Assembly (NCBI RefSeq): GCF_003478995.1
Contig: NZ_QUGI01000002.1
Span: 439,907-484,163 of the forward strand
DNA length: 44,257 nt
Reading direction: 5' to 3'
From: Pseudoflavonifractor sp. AF19-9AC
GTDB taxonomy: Bacteria; Bacillota; Clostridia; Oscillospirales; Oscillospiraceae
Shown: positions 14,032 through 21,582 of the stretch, piece after piece
How positions within the stretch are numbered: the stretch's first letter is position 1
Layout of the letters: each line of letters opens with the position of its first letter
Made by a program: the position numbers and the translations under genes
The notes under the pieces: generated by a model
The model's database searches: none
What the model saw: only the letters and a program-made list of their open reading frames with translations
Told to the model about the DNA's origin: nothing

Positions 14032-15336
14032 ATGGCTATTTTATTCCAATCCGTCACCGTTCTTCCCATGGACGGCGAGCGGAAGGTCCTTCGGGACGCC
14101 TTTGTGGCGGTGGAGGGGGAGCGCATCACCCACGTGGGCCCCACCCGTCCCGCGGGGGACTTTGAGCGGGTCATCGACTGCGCCGGGCTTGTGATGCTGC
14201 CCGGCTTTGTCAATGCCCACACCCACCTGCCCATGACCCTCATGCGGGGGTACGGAGGCGGGTGCGATCTCCACACCTGGCTCAACGACTATATCTTCCC
14301 CGCCGAGGCCCGGCTGGACGATAAGTCGGTGGCGGCAGGCACCGCCCTGGGGCTGGCGGAGATGATCGCCTCGGGCGTCACCTGCGTGGCCGACATGTAC
14401 GACCACTGCGACGCCATCATCGGGGAAATTCTGAAGGCGGGACTCTCGGCTAACATTGCCCGGGGCGTCACCCTCTTTACCGACGACTACTCCTTTGACT
14501 CCTTCCCCGGCTGTGTGGAGACCCAGGAGCTCACCCGCCGGTGGAACGGCTACAACAACGGACAGATCAAGGTGGACGCCTGCGTCCACGGGGAGTACAC
14601 CTCCCGACCCGCCCTGTGGAAGGACATGGGGGCCTGGGCCAGGGAGAACAACCTGGGCATGCACGTCCACGTGTCCGAGACCCGCTCGGAGCACCGGGAG
14701 TGTCAGGAGCGCTGGGGCAAGACTCCCATTCAGGTACTGGACGAGTACGGGGTATGGGACTGCGGCCGGGCTCTGGCCGCCCACTGCGTGTATACCACCC
14801 CGGAGGACTGGGTTATCATGAAGGAGAAGCACATCTCCTGCGTCCACAACCCCTGGTCCAACCTGAAGCTGGGCTCCGGCGTGGCCCCCATCCCCGCCAT
14901 GGTGAAGGCTGGGGTCAATGTGGCTCTGGGCACCGACGGCATGTCCTCCCACAACAGCGCCGACTTCTTCTCGGACATCAAGCTGGCCGCCGTTCTTCAC
15001 AACGGCGTGGGGAAGGACCCCTCCGCCCTCTCCGCCTGGGACGCCCTGGAGATGTCCACCGTCCGCGGAGCCGCCGCCCTGGGCCGGACGGACACCGGAG
15101 TCATCGCCCCGGGGAAGATCGCCGACCTCATTCTGGTGGACTTCACCGCCCCCAACCTCACTCCCTGCCATGACGAGGCGGAGAATCTGGTCTTTGCCGC
15201 CCACGGCTCCAACGTGGCCATGAATATGTGCCGGGGCCGCGTCATATATGAAAAAGGCGAGTTTTTGACCCTGGACCTGGAGCAGATCCGCGCCCAGGTG
15301 AAGGAGTCCGCCCTGCCCCTGGTCTTTGGGGCGTAA
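14032..15336 (+). CDS. mtaD: 5'-methylthioadenosine/S-adenosylhomocysteine deaminase
   Basis: 434-residue amidohydrolase. Metal ligands NAHTHLPM (about 62-69), the 'HVHVSETRSEHRECQ' helix (about 206-220), AAHCVYT (about 250-256) and ALGTDGMSSHNSAD (about 302-315) are in family order, and 'HNPWSNLKLGSGVAPIP' (about 279-295) is typical of MtaD. It deaminates MTA, SAH and related adenosines to inosine derivatives, removing by-products of SAM chemistry. In anaerobes lacking MTA nucleosidase this route feeds purine nucleoside phosphorylase, and punA is in the same operon. The enzyme class is confident; the preferred substrate is not determinable. Confidence 0.9.
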   Translation: MAILFQSVTVLPMDGERKVLRDAFVAVEGERITHVGPTRPAGDFERVIDCAGLVMLPGFVNAHTHLPMTLMRGYGGGCDLHTWLNDYIFPAEARLDDKSVAAGTALGLAEMIASGVTCVADMYDHCDAIIGEILKAGLSANIARGVTLFTDDYSFDSFPGCVETQELTRRWNGYNNGQIKVDACVHGEYTSRPALWKDMGAWARENNLGMHVHVSETRSEHRECQERWGKTPIQVLDEYGVWDCGRALAAHCVYTTPEDWVIMKEKHISCVHNPWSNLKLGSGVAPIPAMVKAGVNVALGTDGMSSHNSADFFSDIKLAAVLHNGVGKDPSALSAWDALEMSTVRGAAALGRTDTGVIAPGKIADLILVDFTAPNLTPCHDEAENLVFAAHGSNVAMNMCRGRVIYEKGEFLTLDLEQIRAQVKESALPLVFGA

Positions 15337-15368
15337 CCGCCAAATCCGTTTTTTATAGGAGGAGCCCT

Positions 15369-17225
15369 ATGCCCTCATACGGTCATGCCCCCCGCCGGGT
15401 GGCAAAACAGAAACAGAATACCTTCTTCGGCGGCGCCGCTGTTCTGGCTGCCGGCATTCTGATTGTCAAGCTCATCGGAATGTTCTATAAAATCCCTCTG
15501 GTGTGGGTCATCGGGGACCAGGGCAGCGCCGACTTTTATAACGCCTACAACATCTACGCCGTGCTGCTCACCATCTCCACGGCGGGCCTGCCCGTGGCCG
15601 TGTCCAAGCTGGTGAGCGAGGCCAGCGCCACCGGCCGCCACAACCAGGTGCGTCGGGTCTTCCGATTGTCCCTGGCCCTCTTTTTGGTGCTGGGCGTGCT
15701 GTCCTTTACGGTGATGTTCTTCCGGGCCGACTGGCTGGCCGGGCTGATGCACGACACCAAGGCCGCCCCGGGCATCCGCGCCCTGGCCCCTGCTGTTATC
15801 TGCGTGGGCTGTCTGTCCGCCTTCCGGGGCTACTCCCAGGGCCACAGCAACATGACCCCCACCGCCGTCTCCCAGATCATCGAGGCCCTGTGCAAGCTGG
15901 TGGTGGGCCTGGGCCTGGCCTACTGGCTCATCAAGGGGGGCCAGGATGAGAGCGTGGCCGCCGCCGGTGCCATCACCGGCGTCACCGTGGGTACCATCGT
16001 GGCCCTGGCCTACATGGTGCTGGCCTTCTTCTCCGGCCGGGGCAACGAGCCCCTCAGCCGGGACGTGCCCGACGCCCCCCGGAGCATTCTCACCGACATC
16101 CTGCGCATCGCCATCCCCATTACCATCAGCTCCTCCATGGTGGGCATCGTCACCGTCATTGACTCCTCCCTGGTCCAGGGCCAGCTGCAGCGGGTGCTGC
16201 TGGAGAATCAGGACAGCTGGAAGCTGTACACCGACTTCGTGGACTTCTCCACCCTAAAGGAGGCCTTTACCGCCTGGACCGCCTCTCTGCCCTCCGGCGG
16301 AGTGGTCACCCTGTCTGCCCTCAGCCAGCAGGTGCAGGAGGAGCTGGCCGCCGGCACCGCCCAGAGCGCCGCTCAGACCCTCTACACCACTCTGGAGGAT
16401 GTGAGCCGCTCCCTCTACGGCAACTACTCCGGCGCGCTGAACATCTATAACCTGCCCACTTCCCTCATGGCGGCCATCACCTCCGCCGTCATTCCCGCTG
16501 TCTCCGCCACCCTGGCCCGGCGGGACCGCCGGGGCACCGCCCGGATCACCGGCTCCGCCCTGCGCATCACTGCCCTTCTGGCCTTCCCCATGGGGGTGGG
16601 GCTCTTTGTCCTGGGCGAGCCCATTATGCAGCTGCTCTTTGCGGGCAAGCTGGAGGTGGGTCTGGCCGGTCCTCTGCTGTCCACCCTGGGCCTTGCCACC
16701 GTGTTCGTGTGCATGATGCTGGTGTGCAACTCCATCCTCCAGGCCCACGGCTTTGTGAACCTGCCGGTGTTTATCATGGTCATCGGCGGCGCGGTGAAGA
16801 TTTTTGCCAACTACAACGTGGTGGCTCTGCCCGGCGTAGGCATCTATGGTGCCCCCCTGGGCAACATCCTGTGCTTCGGCCTGTGCCTCATTCTGGACCT
16901 GGTGGTCATCTCCCGGGTCATCCCCGGCCGACCCCGGTACCTGCCCATCTTCCTGAAGCCCCTTGCAGCCTCCGCCCTCATGGGCGGCTCCGCCTGGGCG
17001 GTGTACGGACTGCTGTCCCGGCTGCTGCGCAAGACGGTGGAGACCGAGGGCGTGGTCACCTACGTCCTCAGCTGGAAGGGCAATGCCATTGCCTCCATGG
17101 CGGCCATCGTGGTGGCCATCGGTGTGTACGGCGTACTGGTGGTGGCCCTGCGGTGCCTGTCCCGGGACGATCTGGCCCTGATGCCCAAGGGCGACAAGAT
17201 TGCCCGGCTGCTCCACCTGGATTAA
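15369..17225 (+). CDS. YabM/SpoVB-type lipid-linked oligosaccharide flippase with a loop insertion
   Basis: 618-residue polytopic protein of the MOP (MATE/MurJ-like) superfamily. It opens with 'GGAAVLAAGILIVKLIGMFYKIPLVWVIGDQGSADFYNAYNIY', typical of SpoVB/YabM/YtgP, and the segment 'LYGNYSGALNIYNLPTSL' (about 347-364) is a family hallmark. Between 'VIDSSLV' (about 262) and that hallmark are about 83 residues where relatives have roughly 20, so there is an extracytoplasmic insertion; this accounts for its unusual length. It likely flips cell-wall or spore-wall precursors. Followed by mazG, hup and rqcP, the order of the Bacillus yabM-yabN-yabO region. Confidence 0.88.
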   Translation: MPSYGHAPRRVAKQKQNTFFGGAAVLAAGILIVKLIGMFYKIPLVWVIGDQGSADFYNAYNIYAVLLTISTAGLPVAVSKLVSEASATGRHNQVRRVFRLSLALFLVLGVLSFTVMFFRADWLAGLMHDTKAAPGIRALAPAVICVGCLSAFRGYSQGHSNMTPTAVSQIIEALCKLVVGLGLAYWLIKGGQDESVAAAGAITGVTVGTIVALAYMVLAFFSGRGNEPLSRDVPDAPRSILTDILRIAIPITISSSMVGIVTVIDSSLVQGQLQRVLLENQDSWKLYTDFVDFSTLKEAFTAWTASLPSGGVVTLSALSQQVQEELAAGTAQSAAQTLYTTLEDVSRSLYGNYSGALNIYNLPTSLMAAITSAVIPAVSATLARRDRRGTARITGSALRITALLAFPMGVGLFVLGEPIMQLLFAGKLEVGLAGPLLSTLGLATVFVCMMLVCNSILQAHGFVNLPVFIMVIGGAVKIFANYNVVALPGVGIYGAPLGNILCFGLCLILDLVVISRVIPGRPRYLPIFLKPLAASALMGGSAWAVYGLLSRLLRKTVETEGVVTYVLSWKGNAIASMAAIVVAIGVYGVLVVALRCLSRDDLALMPKGDKIARLLHLD

Positions 17226-17319
17226 GGTTGCCATTTCTCCAAAATTTGCCTCTTTTTTCCGGTATGTTTCCCCCGTAACGGGTAAATATTGAAATTTAAC
17301 TTGATAAGGACGACAAACT

Positions 17320-18120
17320 GTGGTAGATTTTCATTACGCGAATTCTTACAAGATGGAGGATCTCCTCCGGATCATGGAGCTGCTCCGGGCCCCCGACGGC
17401 TGTCCCTGGGACCGGGAGCAGACCCACCAGTCCATCCGGCGCAACATGCTGGAGGAGGCCTATGAGGTGGCCGAGGCCATCGATCAGCAGGACCCCGCCC
17501 ACCTGAAGGAGGAGCTGGGGGACGTGCTACTCCAGGTGGTCTTCCACGCCCGCATGGCCGAGGAGGCCGGCCAGTTCACCTTTGACGACGTGGTGGACGG
17601 CATCTGCAAGAAGCTGGTCTTCCGCCATCCCCATGTGTTCGGCGGGGTGGACGCCCGGGACTCGGACAAGGCCCTCACCACCTGGGAGGAGCAGAAGAAG
17701 GCCGAGAAGGGCCAGAAGACCGCCGGGGACACCCTGGACGCGGTGGCCCGGTCCCTGCCCGCCCTGATGCGGGCGGAGAAGCTCCAGGACAAGGCCCGGA
17801 AGGCGGGCTTTGACTGGAAGGAGACAGGCCCCGCCCTGGACAAGCTGTCCGAGGAGGTGGGCGAGCTCCGTCAGGCCGTGGAGCAGGGCACCAATCCCCA
17901 GGAGGAGCTGGGGGACGTGCTCTTTGCCGCGGTGAAGGTGGGGCGCTTCTTGGGTGTGGACAGCGAGCTGACCCTCCACGCCGCCTGTGAAAAGTTCATC
18001 GGCCGCTTCCGGAACATGGAGGCGCTGGCCGGCGGCTCTCTGGAGGGCCTGGACCTGCCCCGGCTGGAGGAGCTGTGGTGCCAGGCCAAGGAGCAGGAGC
18101 ACGCCCAGACAAGGACTTAA
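17320..18120 (+). CDS. mazG: Nucleoside triphosphate pyrophosphohydrolase MazG
   Basis: 266 residues with two MazG helical domains. First: '[13 protein letters not shown]' and '[14 protein letters not shown]' (about 44-80), the EExxE/ExxD magnesium sites. Second: '[13 protein letters not shown]' and '[16 protein letters not shown]' (about 175-215). '[13 protein letters not shown]' and '[10 protein letters not shown]' between them are typical. It hydrolyses NTPs to NMP and pyrophosphate as a housecleaning enzyme. In Bacillus the homologue YabN is fused to an N-terminal methyltransferase; that part is absent here. GTG start, weak AAGGA site about 11 bp upstream. Confidence 0.93.
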   Translation: MVDFHYANSYKMEDLLRIMELLRAPDGCPWDREQTHQSIRRNMLEEAYEVAEAIDQQDPAHLKEELGDVLLQVVFHARMAEEAGQFTFDDVVDGICKKLVFRHPHVFGGVDARDSDKALTTWEEQKKAEKGQKTAGDTLDAVARSLPALMRAEKLQDKARKAGFDWKETGPALDKLSEEVGELRQAVEQGTNPQEELGDVLFAAVKVGRFLGVDSELTLHAACEKFIGRFRNMEALAGGSLEGLDLPRLEELWCQAKEQEHAQTRT

Positions 18121-18149
18121 AGTTCCCGCTGTGGGAATTTAAGTATATT
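18115..18149 (+). promoter_or_regulatory. Imperfect palindrome and candidate -10 upstream of hup
   Basis: ACTTAAAGTTCCC and GGGAATTTAAGT (18115-18127, 18133-18144) form an inverted repeat with a 5-base loop that overlaps the mazG stop codon and runs into TATATT (18144-18149). It could be an operator for hup or a weak processing/termination hairpin. No good -35 is seen. Confidence 0.35.
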
Positions 18150-18200
18150 CTTTCGACAGTCGCCCCGGCGGCACTGTCCATTTACAGGAGGAAAACAAGC

Positions 18201-18476
18201 ATGAACAAAACCGAGCTCATCGCGGCTGTCGCCGAGAAGGCCGAGCTGTCCAAGAAGGATGCTGAGGCCGCCATTACCGCCACCGTTGACGCCATCACCG
18301 AGGCTCTGAAGCAGGGTGAGAAGGTGCAGCTGGTCGGCTTTGGCTCCTTTGAGGTGAAGTCCCGCGCCGCCCGTACCGGCCGCAACCCCAAGACCATGGA
18401 GACCATTCAGATCCCCGCCTCCAAGACCCCCGTGTTCAAGGCTGGCAAGGCTCTGAAGGACATCGTGGCCGAGTAA
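18201..18476 (+). CDS. hup: HU-family DNA-binding protein
   Basis: 91 residues, standard HU length. It has '[22 protein letters not shown]' at the N-terminus, the GFGSFEV core strand (about 46-52), and the DNA-binding beta-arm '[29 protein letters not shown]' (about 57-85) with the intercalating proline. A homodimeric nucleoid protein that bends DNA. The ATG at 18201 has AGGAGG about 10 bp upstream; the frame is open further 5' but this is the only family-consistent start. It lies between mazG and rqcP with its own terminator. Confidence 0.96.
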   Translation: MNKTELIAAVAEKAELSKKDAEAAITATVDAITEALKQGEKVQLVGFGSFEVKSRAARTGRNPKTMETIQIPASKTPVFKAGKALKDIVAE

Positions 18477-18490
18477 ATCAACTTTACCTG

Positions 18491-18520
18491 ACGGGGGCGC
18501 TTTTCGGCGCCCCCGTTTTC
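18491..18520 (+). terminator. Intrinsic terminator of hup
   Basis: ACGGGGGCGC / GCGCCCCCGT 10-bp stem with a TTTTCG loop, then TTTCTC. Transcription of rqcP must read through or start afresh. Confidence 0.88.
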
Positions 18521-18548
18521 TCAATTTTCCGAAAAAGGAGCGTACCCT

Positions 18549-18791
18549 ATGCGTCTGGATAAATGGCTGAAAGTCTCCCGCCTCATCAAGCGCCGCACCG
18601 TGGCCAACGAGGCCTGCGACAACCAGCGGGTCACCGCCAACGGCCGCCCCGTGCGGGCCAGCTATGAGGTGAAGGAGGGCGACCTGCTGGAGCTGCGCTT
18701 CGGCGAGCGCACCGTGAAGGTGGAGGTGCTGGTGGTGGCGGACAACGTGGGCAAAAACGACGCCGCCGCCATGTACCGGGAGGTGCTGTAA
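18549..18791 (+). CDS. rqcP: RqcP/YabO-type S4-domain RNA-binding protein
   Basis: 80 residues, essentially one S4 domain: 'MRLDKWLKVSRLIKRRTVANEACDNQRVTANGRPVRASYEV' and 'GDLLELRFGERTVKVEVL'. This is the YabO/RqcP family that, with RqcH, drives alanine tailing of peptides on stalled 50S subunits in Firmicutes ribosome quality control. RqcH is not in this window. AAAGGAG precedes the ATG. Its stop is one base before the GTG of the ApbE gene, so coexpression is likely. Confidence 0.93.
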   Translation: MRLDKWLKVSRLIKRRTVANEACDNQRVTANGRPVRASYEVKEGDLLELRFGERTVKVEVLVVADNVGKNDAAAMYREVL

Positions 18792-18792
18792 G

Positions 18793-19821
18793 GTGCTCCG
18801 GCGTTGTTTGGCCCTGGGGGCGGCCCTGATCCTGATGGCGGGTCTGCTCACCGGCTGTCAGGCCAAGGCCGCGGAGAGCACTGTCTTTGCCATGGACACC
18901 GTGATGTCCCTCACCGTCTACGGCGGAAAGGGAGAGGAGGCGGTGGCGGAGGCTACGGAGCTTATCTATGACCTTCAAAACCTGCTGACGGCCACCGACG
19001 AGAATAGTCCTCTCTACGCCCTCAACCACGCCGGCGGGGCCTGGACCACGCTGGACGGGGACCTGCTGGCCCTGCTCTCGGACAGCCAGGCGCTGTGTGA
19101 GAAAACCGGGGGCGCTCTGGATATCACCGCCTACCCGGCGGTGCAGGCCTGGGGCTTTATCTCCAAGGACTACCGGGTACCCGGCGAGGAAGAGCTTACC
19201 GACCTGGCCTCCCGCATTGACTATGCCGCCCTGGAGCTGGACTTGAAGGGCAGCCGGGCCCGCCTGCCCGAGGGCATGGAGGTGGAGCTGGGGGCCGTGG
19301 CCAAGGGTTACACCGGCGACCGCCTGGCCCAGCTCATGGCCGAATTGGGGGTAGAGAGTGCCATTTTCAGTCTGGGGGGCAACGTCCAGGCGGTGGGAAG
19401 TAAGCCCGACGGCTCCCCCTGGCGGGTGGCCATCCAGGACCCGGACGGCCAGGGGAATCTGGCCATTGTGGAGGTCACCGACAAGGCCGTGGTCACCTCC
19501 GGGGGCTACCAGCGGTACTTTGAGCAGGACGGCGTGACTTACTGGCACATTCTGGACCCGGTCACCGCCGCCCCCGCCCGCACGGGGCTTCAGTCGGTCA
19601 CCGTCATCGGCCCGGAGGGCCTGGTGTGCGACGGACTGTCCACCGCCCTGTTCGTCCTGGGGGAGGAGCAGGGGATGGCGTTCTGGCGGGACCACCCGGA
19701 GCTGGGGGTGGAGCTGGTCTTTGTCCGGGAGGACGGCTCGGTGGCCATCACCGCCGGGCTGGAGGACTCCTTCACCCTGGGGGACGGGTTTACGGACCGG
19801 GAAGTGCAGGTGCTGTCATGA
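18793..19821 (+). CDS. apbE: FAD:protein FMN transferase (ApbE/FmnB type lipoprotein)
   Basis: 342 residues with a lipoprotein signal (LMAGLLTGC lipobox, Cys about 22). ApbE motifs: 'FAMDTVMSLTVYG', 'TGGALDITAYPAVQAWGF' (about 104-121), 'VELGAVAKGYTGDRLAQ' (about 163-179), 'SLGGNVQAVG' (about 194-203) and the magnesium-site region 'HILDPVTAAPARTGLQSVTV' (about 252-271). It transfers FMN from FAD to a threonine of target proteins outside the membrane. GTG start. The ATGA overlap with the next gene ties it to the NusG-II protein and Gx transporter. The flavinylated target is not in this window. Confidence 0.92.
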   Translation: MLRRCLALGAALILMAGLLTGCQAKAAESTVFAMDTVMSLTVYGGKGEEAVAEATELIYDLQNLLTATDENSPLYALNHAGGAWTTLDGDLLALLSDSQALCEKTGGALDITAYPAVQAWGFISKDYRVPGEEELTDLASRIDYAALELDLKGSRARLPEGMEVELGAVAKGYTGDRLAQLMAELGVESAIFSLGGNVQAVGSKPDGSPWRVAIQDPDGQGNLAIVEVTDKAVVTSGGYQRYFEQDGVTYWHILDPVTAAPARTGLQSVTVIGPEGLVCDGLSTALFVLGEEQGMAFWRDHPELGVELVFVREDGSVAITAGLEDSFTLGDGFTDREVQVLS

Positions 19822-20192
19822 GCCGCAACGCCAAACTGATTCTCCTGCTGCTGGTGCTGGTGGGGGCGGCCTGCGCTGCCTTTGTGCTGCTGCGCCCGGC
19901 AGGGGAGGGGACCGTCGCCCGCATCACCCTGGACGGGAAGCTGGTGGAGGAAATTGACCTGTCCGCCGTCACCGAGCCCTATACCTTTACGGTGGAGGGC
20001 CCCGGCGGCTTTACCAACACCATCGAGGTGGAGCCCGGCCGCATCCGGGTGCGGGAGGCAGGCTGTCCGGACCAGGTGTGCGTCAACCAGGGGTATATCT
20101 CCGACGGCACCGTACCCATCGTGTGCCTGCCCAACAAGCTGGTCATTGAGATTACGGGGGGAGGGGACAGCCTTGACGCCGCCACCGGCTAA
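19818..20192 (+). CDS. NusG domain II-containing protein (EetA-like)
   Basis: 124 residues: one N-terminal membrane helix (about 6-26), then an extracytoplasmic NusG-domain-II fold with 'GTVARITLDGKLVEEIDLSAV' and 'NTIEVEPGRIRVREAGCPDQVCVNQGYIS', where the CPDQVC cysteine pair is typical, ending 'PIVCLPNKLVIEI'. It lacks the RNA-polymerase-binding NGN domain, so it is not a transcription factor. As I know it, EetA of Listeria flavin-based electron-transfer loci has this annotation. The start overlaps the apbE stop by 4 bp. Confidence 0.85.
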   Translation: MSRNAKLILLLLVLVGAACAAFVLLRPAGEGTVARITLDGKLVEEIDLSAVTEPYTFTVEGPGGFTNTIEVEPGRIRVREAGCPDQVCVNQGYISDGTVPIVCLPNKLVIEITGGGDSLDAATG

Positions 20193-20688
20193 GGGGGCAA
20201 GGCGGCTCACCCGCCTGGCTCTGCTCACCGCCATCGCCCTCACCATCTTCCTGGTGGAGGCCCAGCTGCCTCCCCTCACCGCTGTGCCCGGCATCAAGCT
20301 GGGCCTTGCCAACATCGTCACCGTGTACGCCATGTTTACCCTGGGGCCCGGGGACGCCCTGCTCATCCTGTGCGCCCGGGTGTTTCTGGGGGCGGTCTTT
20401 TCCGGGCAGATGATGACCCTCATCTACTCGGCCGCCGGGGGGCTTTTGAGCTGGTGCGTGCTGCTTTTGCTGCGGCGGCTTCTCACCCGGGAGCAGATCT
20501 GGCTGTGCAGCCCGGTGGCAGGCGTGTTCCACAATCTGGGCCAGCTGCTGGCCGCCGCCGGGGTGATGAAGACCTGGGCGGTGCTGGCCTACCTGCCCTA
20601 TCTGGTGCCCGCGGGCATCCTGGCCGGACTGTTTACCGGCCTGTGTGCCCAGTTTCTCATGGCCCGGCTGGACAAGCTGGGGCCGTGA
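20173..20688 (+). CDS. Gx transporter family membrane protein (EetB-like; Hpre_diP_synt_I)
   Basis: 171 residues, about five membrane helices. 'LALLTAIALTIFLVEAQLPPL', 'VPGIKLGLANIVTVYAMFTLGPGDA' and 'FSGQMMTLIYSAAGGLLSW' are the hallmark of the Gx transporter family (Pfam family once called heptaprenyl diphosphate synthase component I; it shares the S-component-like ECF fold). Start TTG 20173 has GGGGGAGGGG about 6-8 bp upstream; the gene overlaps the end of the NusG-II gene by 20 bp. Always-together placement with NusG-II and ApbE genes suggests a joint role with flavins or quinone-like redox carriers at the membrane (inference). Confidence 0.87.
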   Translation: MTPPPAKGARRLTRLALLTAIALTIFLVEAQLPPLTAVPGIKLGLANIVTVYAMFTLGPGDALLILCARVFLGAVFSGQMMTLIYSAAGGLLSWCVLLLLRRLLTREQIWLCSPVAGVFHNLGQLLAAAGVMKTWAVLAYLPYLVPAGILAGLFTGLCAQFLMARLDKLGP

Positions 20689-20707
20689 ACCTTTTGTTCC
20701 AACATAA

Positions 20708-20748
20708 AACAGCGTCTGTACCAGGTATGGTACAGACGCTGTTCTTTT
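20708..20748 (+). terminator. Intrinsic terminator after the ApbE-NusGII-Gx operon
   Basis: A 15-bp stem (20708-20722 with 20729-20743, AACAGCGTCTGTACC / GGTACAGACGCTGTT), 6-base loop, then CTTTTGT. Confidence 0.88.
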
Positions 20749-20760
20749 GTATCCCGCATT

Positions 20761-20790
20761 CCGTAGGGGCGGATGTCCTCATCCGCCCGC
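20761..20790 (+). repeat. Satellite palindrome, left partner of a 30-bp inverted pair
   Basis: 30 bp beginning CCGTAGGGGCGGATG and ending CATCCGCCCGC. It is itself partly self-complementary (GGGCGGATG / CATCCGCCC) and is perfectly repeated in inverse orientation at 21440-21469, so the pair brackets element copy B. Confidence 0.9.
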
Positions 20791-20819
20791 TTTGCCAGGG
20801 CACAAATGGGTGCGTGAGG

Positions 20820-21405
20820 ATTTCGCCTGCGGGCGAGTTCCTTTTGCAGCGGTGCAAAAGGAACCAAAAGACCGCCGGGGGCGGCTCACGGGCATTTACA
20901 ATGCCCTATCCCGCCTGCCCCCGGACCCCCATTTGTTTTACGGGGGAGCCACCAAGGGGCGAGGTTGTATCCATCCAGCGCGGGAAAAGCCCAGGATTGG
21001 TGTCTGTACGCCAACCGCTGCCGCTAAGAGGCGGTTGAATGACCACCCACTTCTACAAGAGGCATCGCGCCTGCCTTTCCGCCCTCGCGGAAGGGCTCAG
21101 GCGGACGGCTCCGTCACCGGAACGTGCGCGGTATTAGCAAAAACGTGTCGTAAGACGTACCGGGTTCCGATACTGTGCCCGGCCGCGAGTGTCGGTGCCT
21201 GCTCCGTTGCTCCACCGCTGGTCCTTTTAGGGCACCGCCACCCCCCGGGGGTACATCCAATAGGGGGGACCGCAGTCCCCCCTGATTGGTCGTTTCAAGG
21301 GGATGGGGTATCTAGGGGAAGGGGGAAATCGAAATCCCCCTTCCCCTAGACAGTTCTTTGGTAACTTTCTGTCTGCACAGAAAGTTACTCGCCCGCAGGC
21401 GAAAT
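20820..21405 (+). repeat. Large structured intergenic element, copy B (586 bp, most complete)
   Basis: Begins with ATTTCGCCTGCGGGCGAGT and ends with its exact reverse complement ACTCGCCCGCAGGCGAAAT (19-bp terminal inverted repeats). Subterminal hairpins: GTTCCTTTTGCA/TGCAAAAGGAAC (20837-20864) and GTAACTTTCTGT/ACAGAAAGTTAC (21361-21388). Internal hairpins: CCGCC/GGCGG (20872-20884), GGGCATT/AATGCCC (20890-20906), GGGGGGAC/GTCCCCCC near 21270, and a 14-bp stem around a GAAATCGAAATC loop (21312-21349). No target duplication is visible. A ~200-codon open frame crosses it, but copy D would be in a different frame upstream and copy C is broken. It fills the gap between the convergent Gx-transporter and HTH genes. 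Confidence 0.9.
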
Positions 21406-21439
21406 ATCTTTTTTACGTTTCGTTCAGCAACAGACTCCG

Positions 21440-21469
21440 GCGGGCGGATGAGGACATCCGCCCCTACGG
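21440..21469 (-). repeat. Satellite palindrome, right partner of the 30-bp inverted pair
   Basis: Exact reverse complement of 20761-20790. The remaining DNA to 21582 shows no gene or further repeat that I recognise. Confidence 0.9.
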
Positions 21470-21582
21470 AGTATCTATACCCTATCCTCGGGCCGGTCTG
21501 GGACCGGTTCCAACATCCATCGGAATATCCAAGCGGAAATCGGGGCGGCAAACATGCAGTGGCGCATCTTCCTGCCATCCGG

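Noticed and set aside
19818..20192. Transcription factor NusG
   Set aside because: Only domain II is present, preceded by a membrane helix and with a CPDQVC motif; the polymerase-binding NGN domain is absent.
20747..21349. A ~200-codon open frame across element copy B (and similar frames in A, C, D) as a protein gene
   Set aside because: No single frame is conserved: D is in another frame for the first ~110 bp relative to B, C is interrupted, A has unrelated sequence at its start. Variation follows hairpins, not codons, and no proper RBS/start is shared.
20761..21469. CRISPR array or insertion sequence in the repeat regions
   Set aside because: No regularly spaced direct repeats, no cas genes and no transposase; repeats are palindromic and unit lengths vary.
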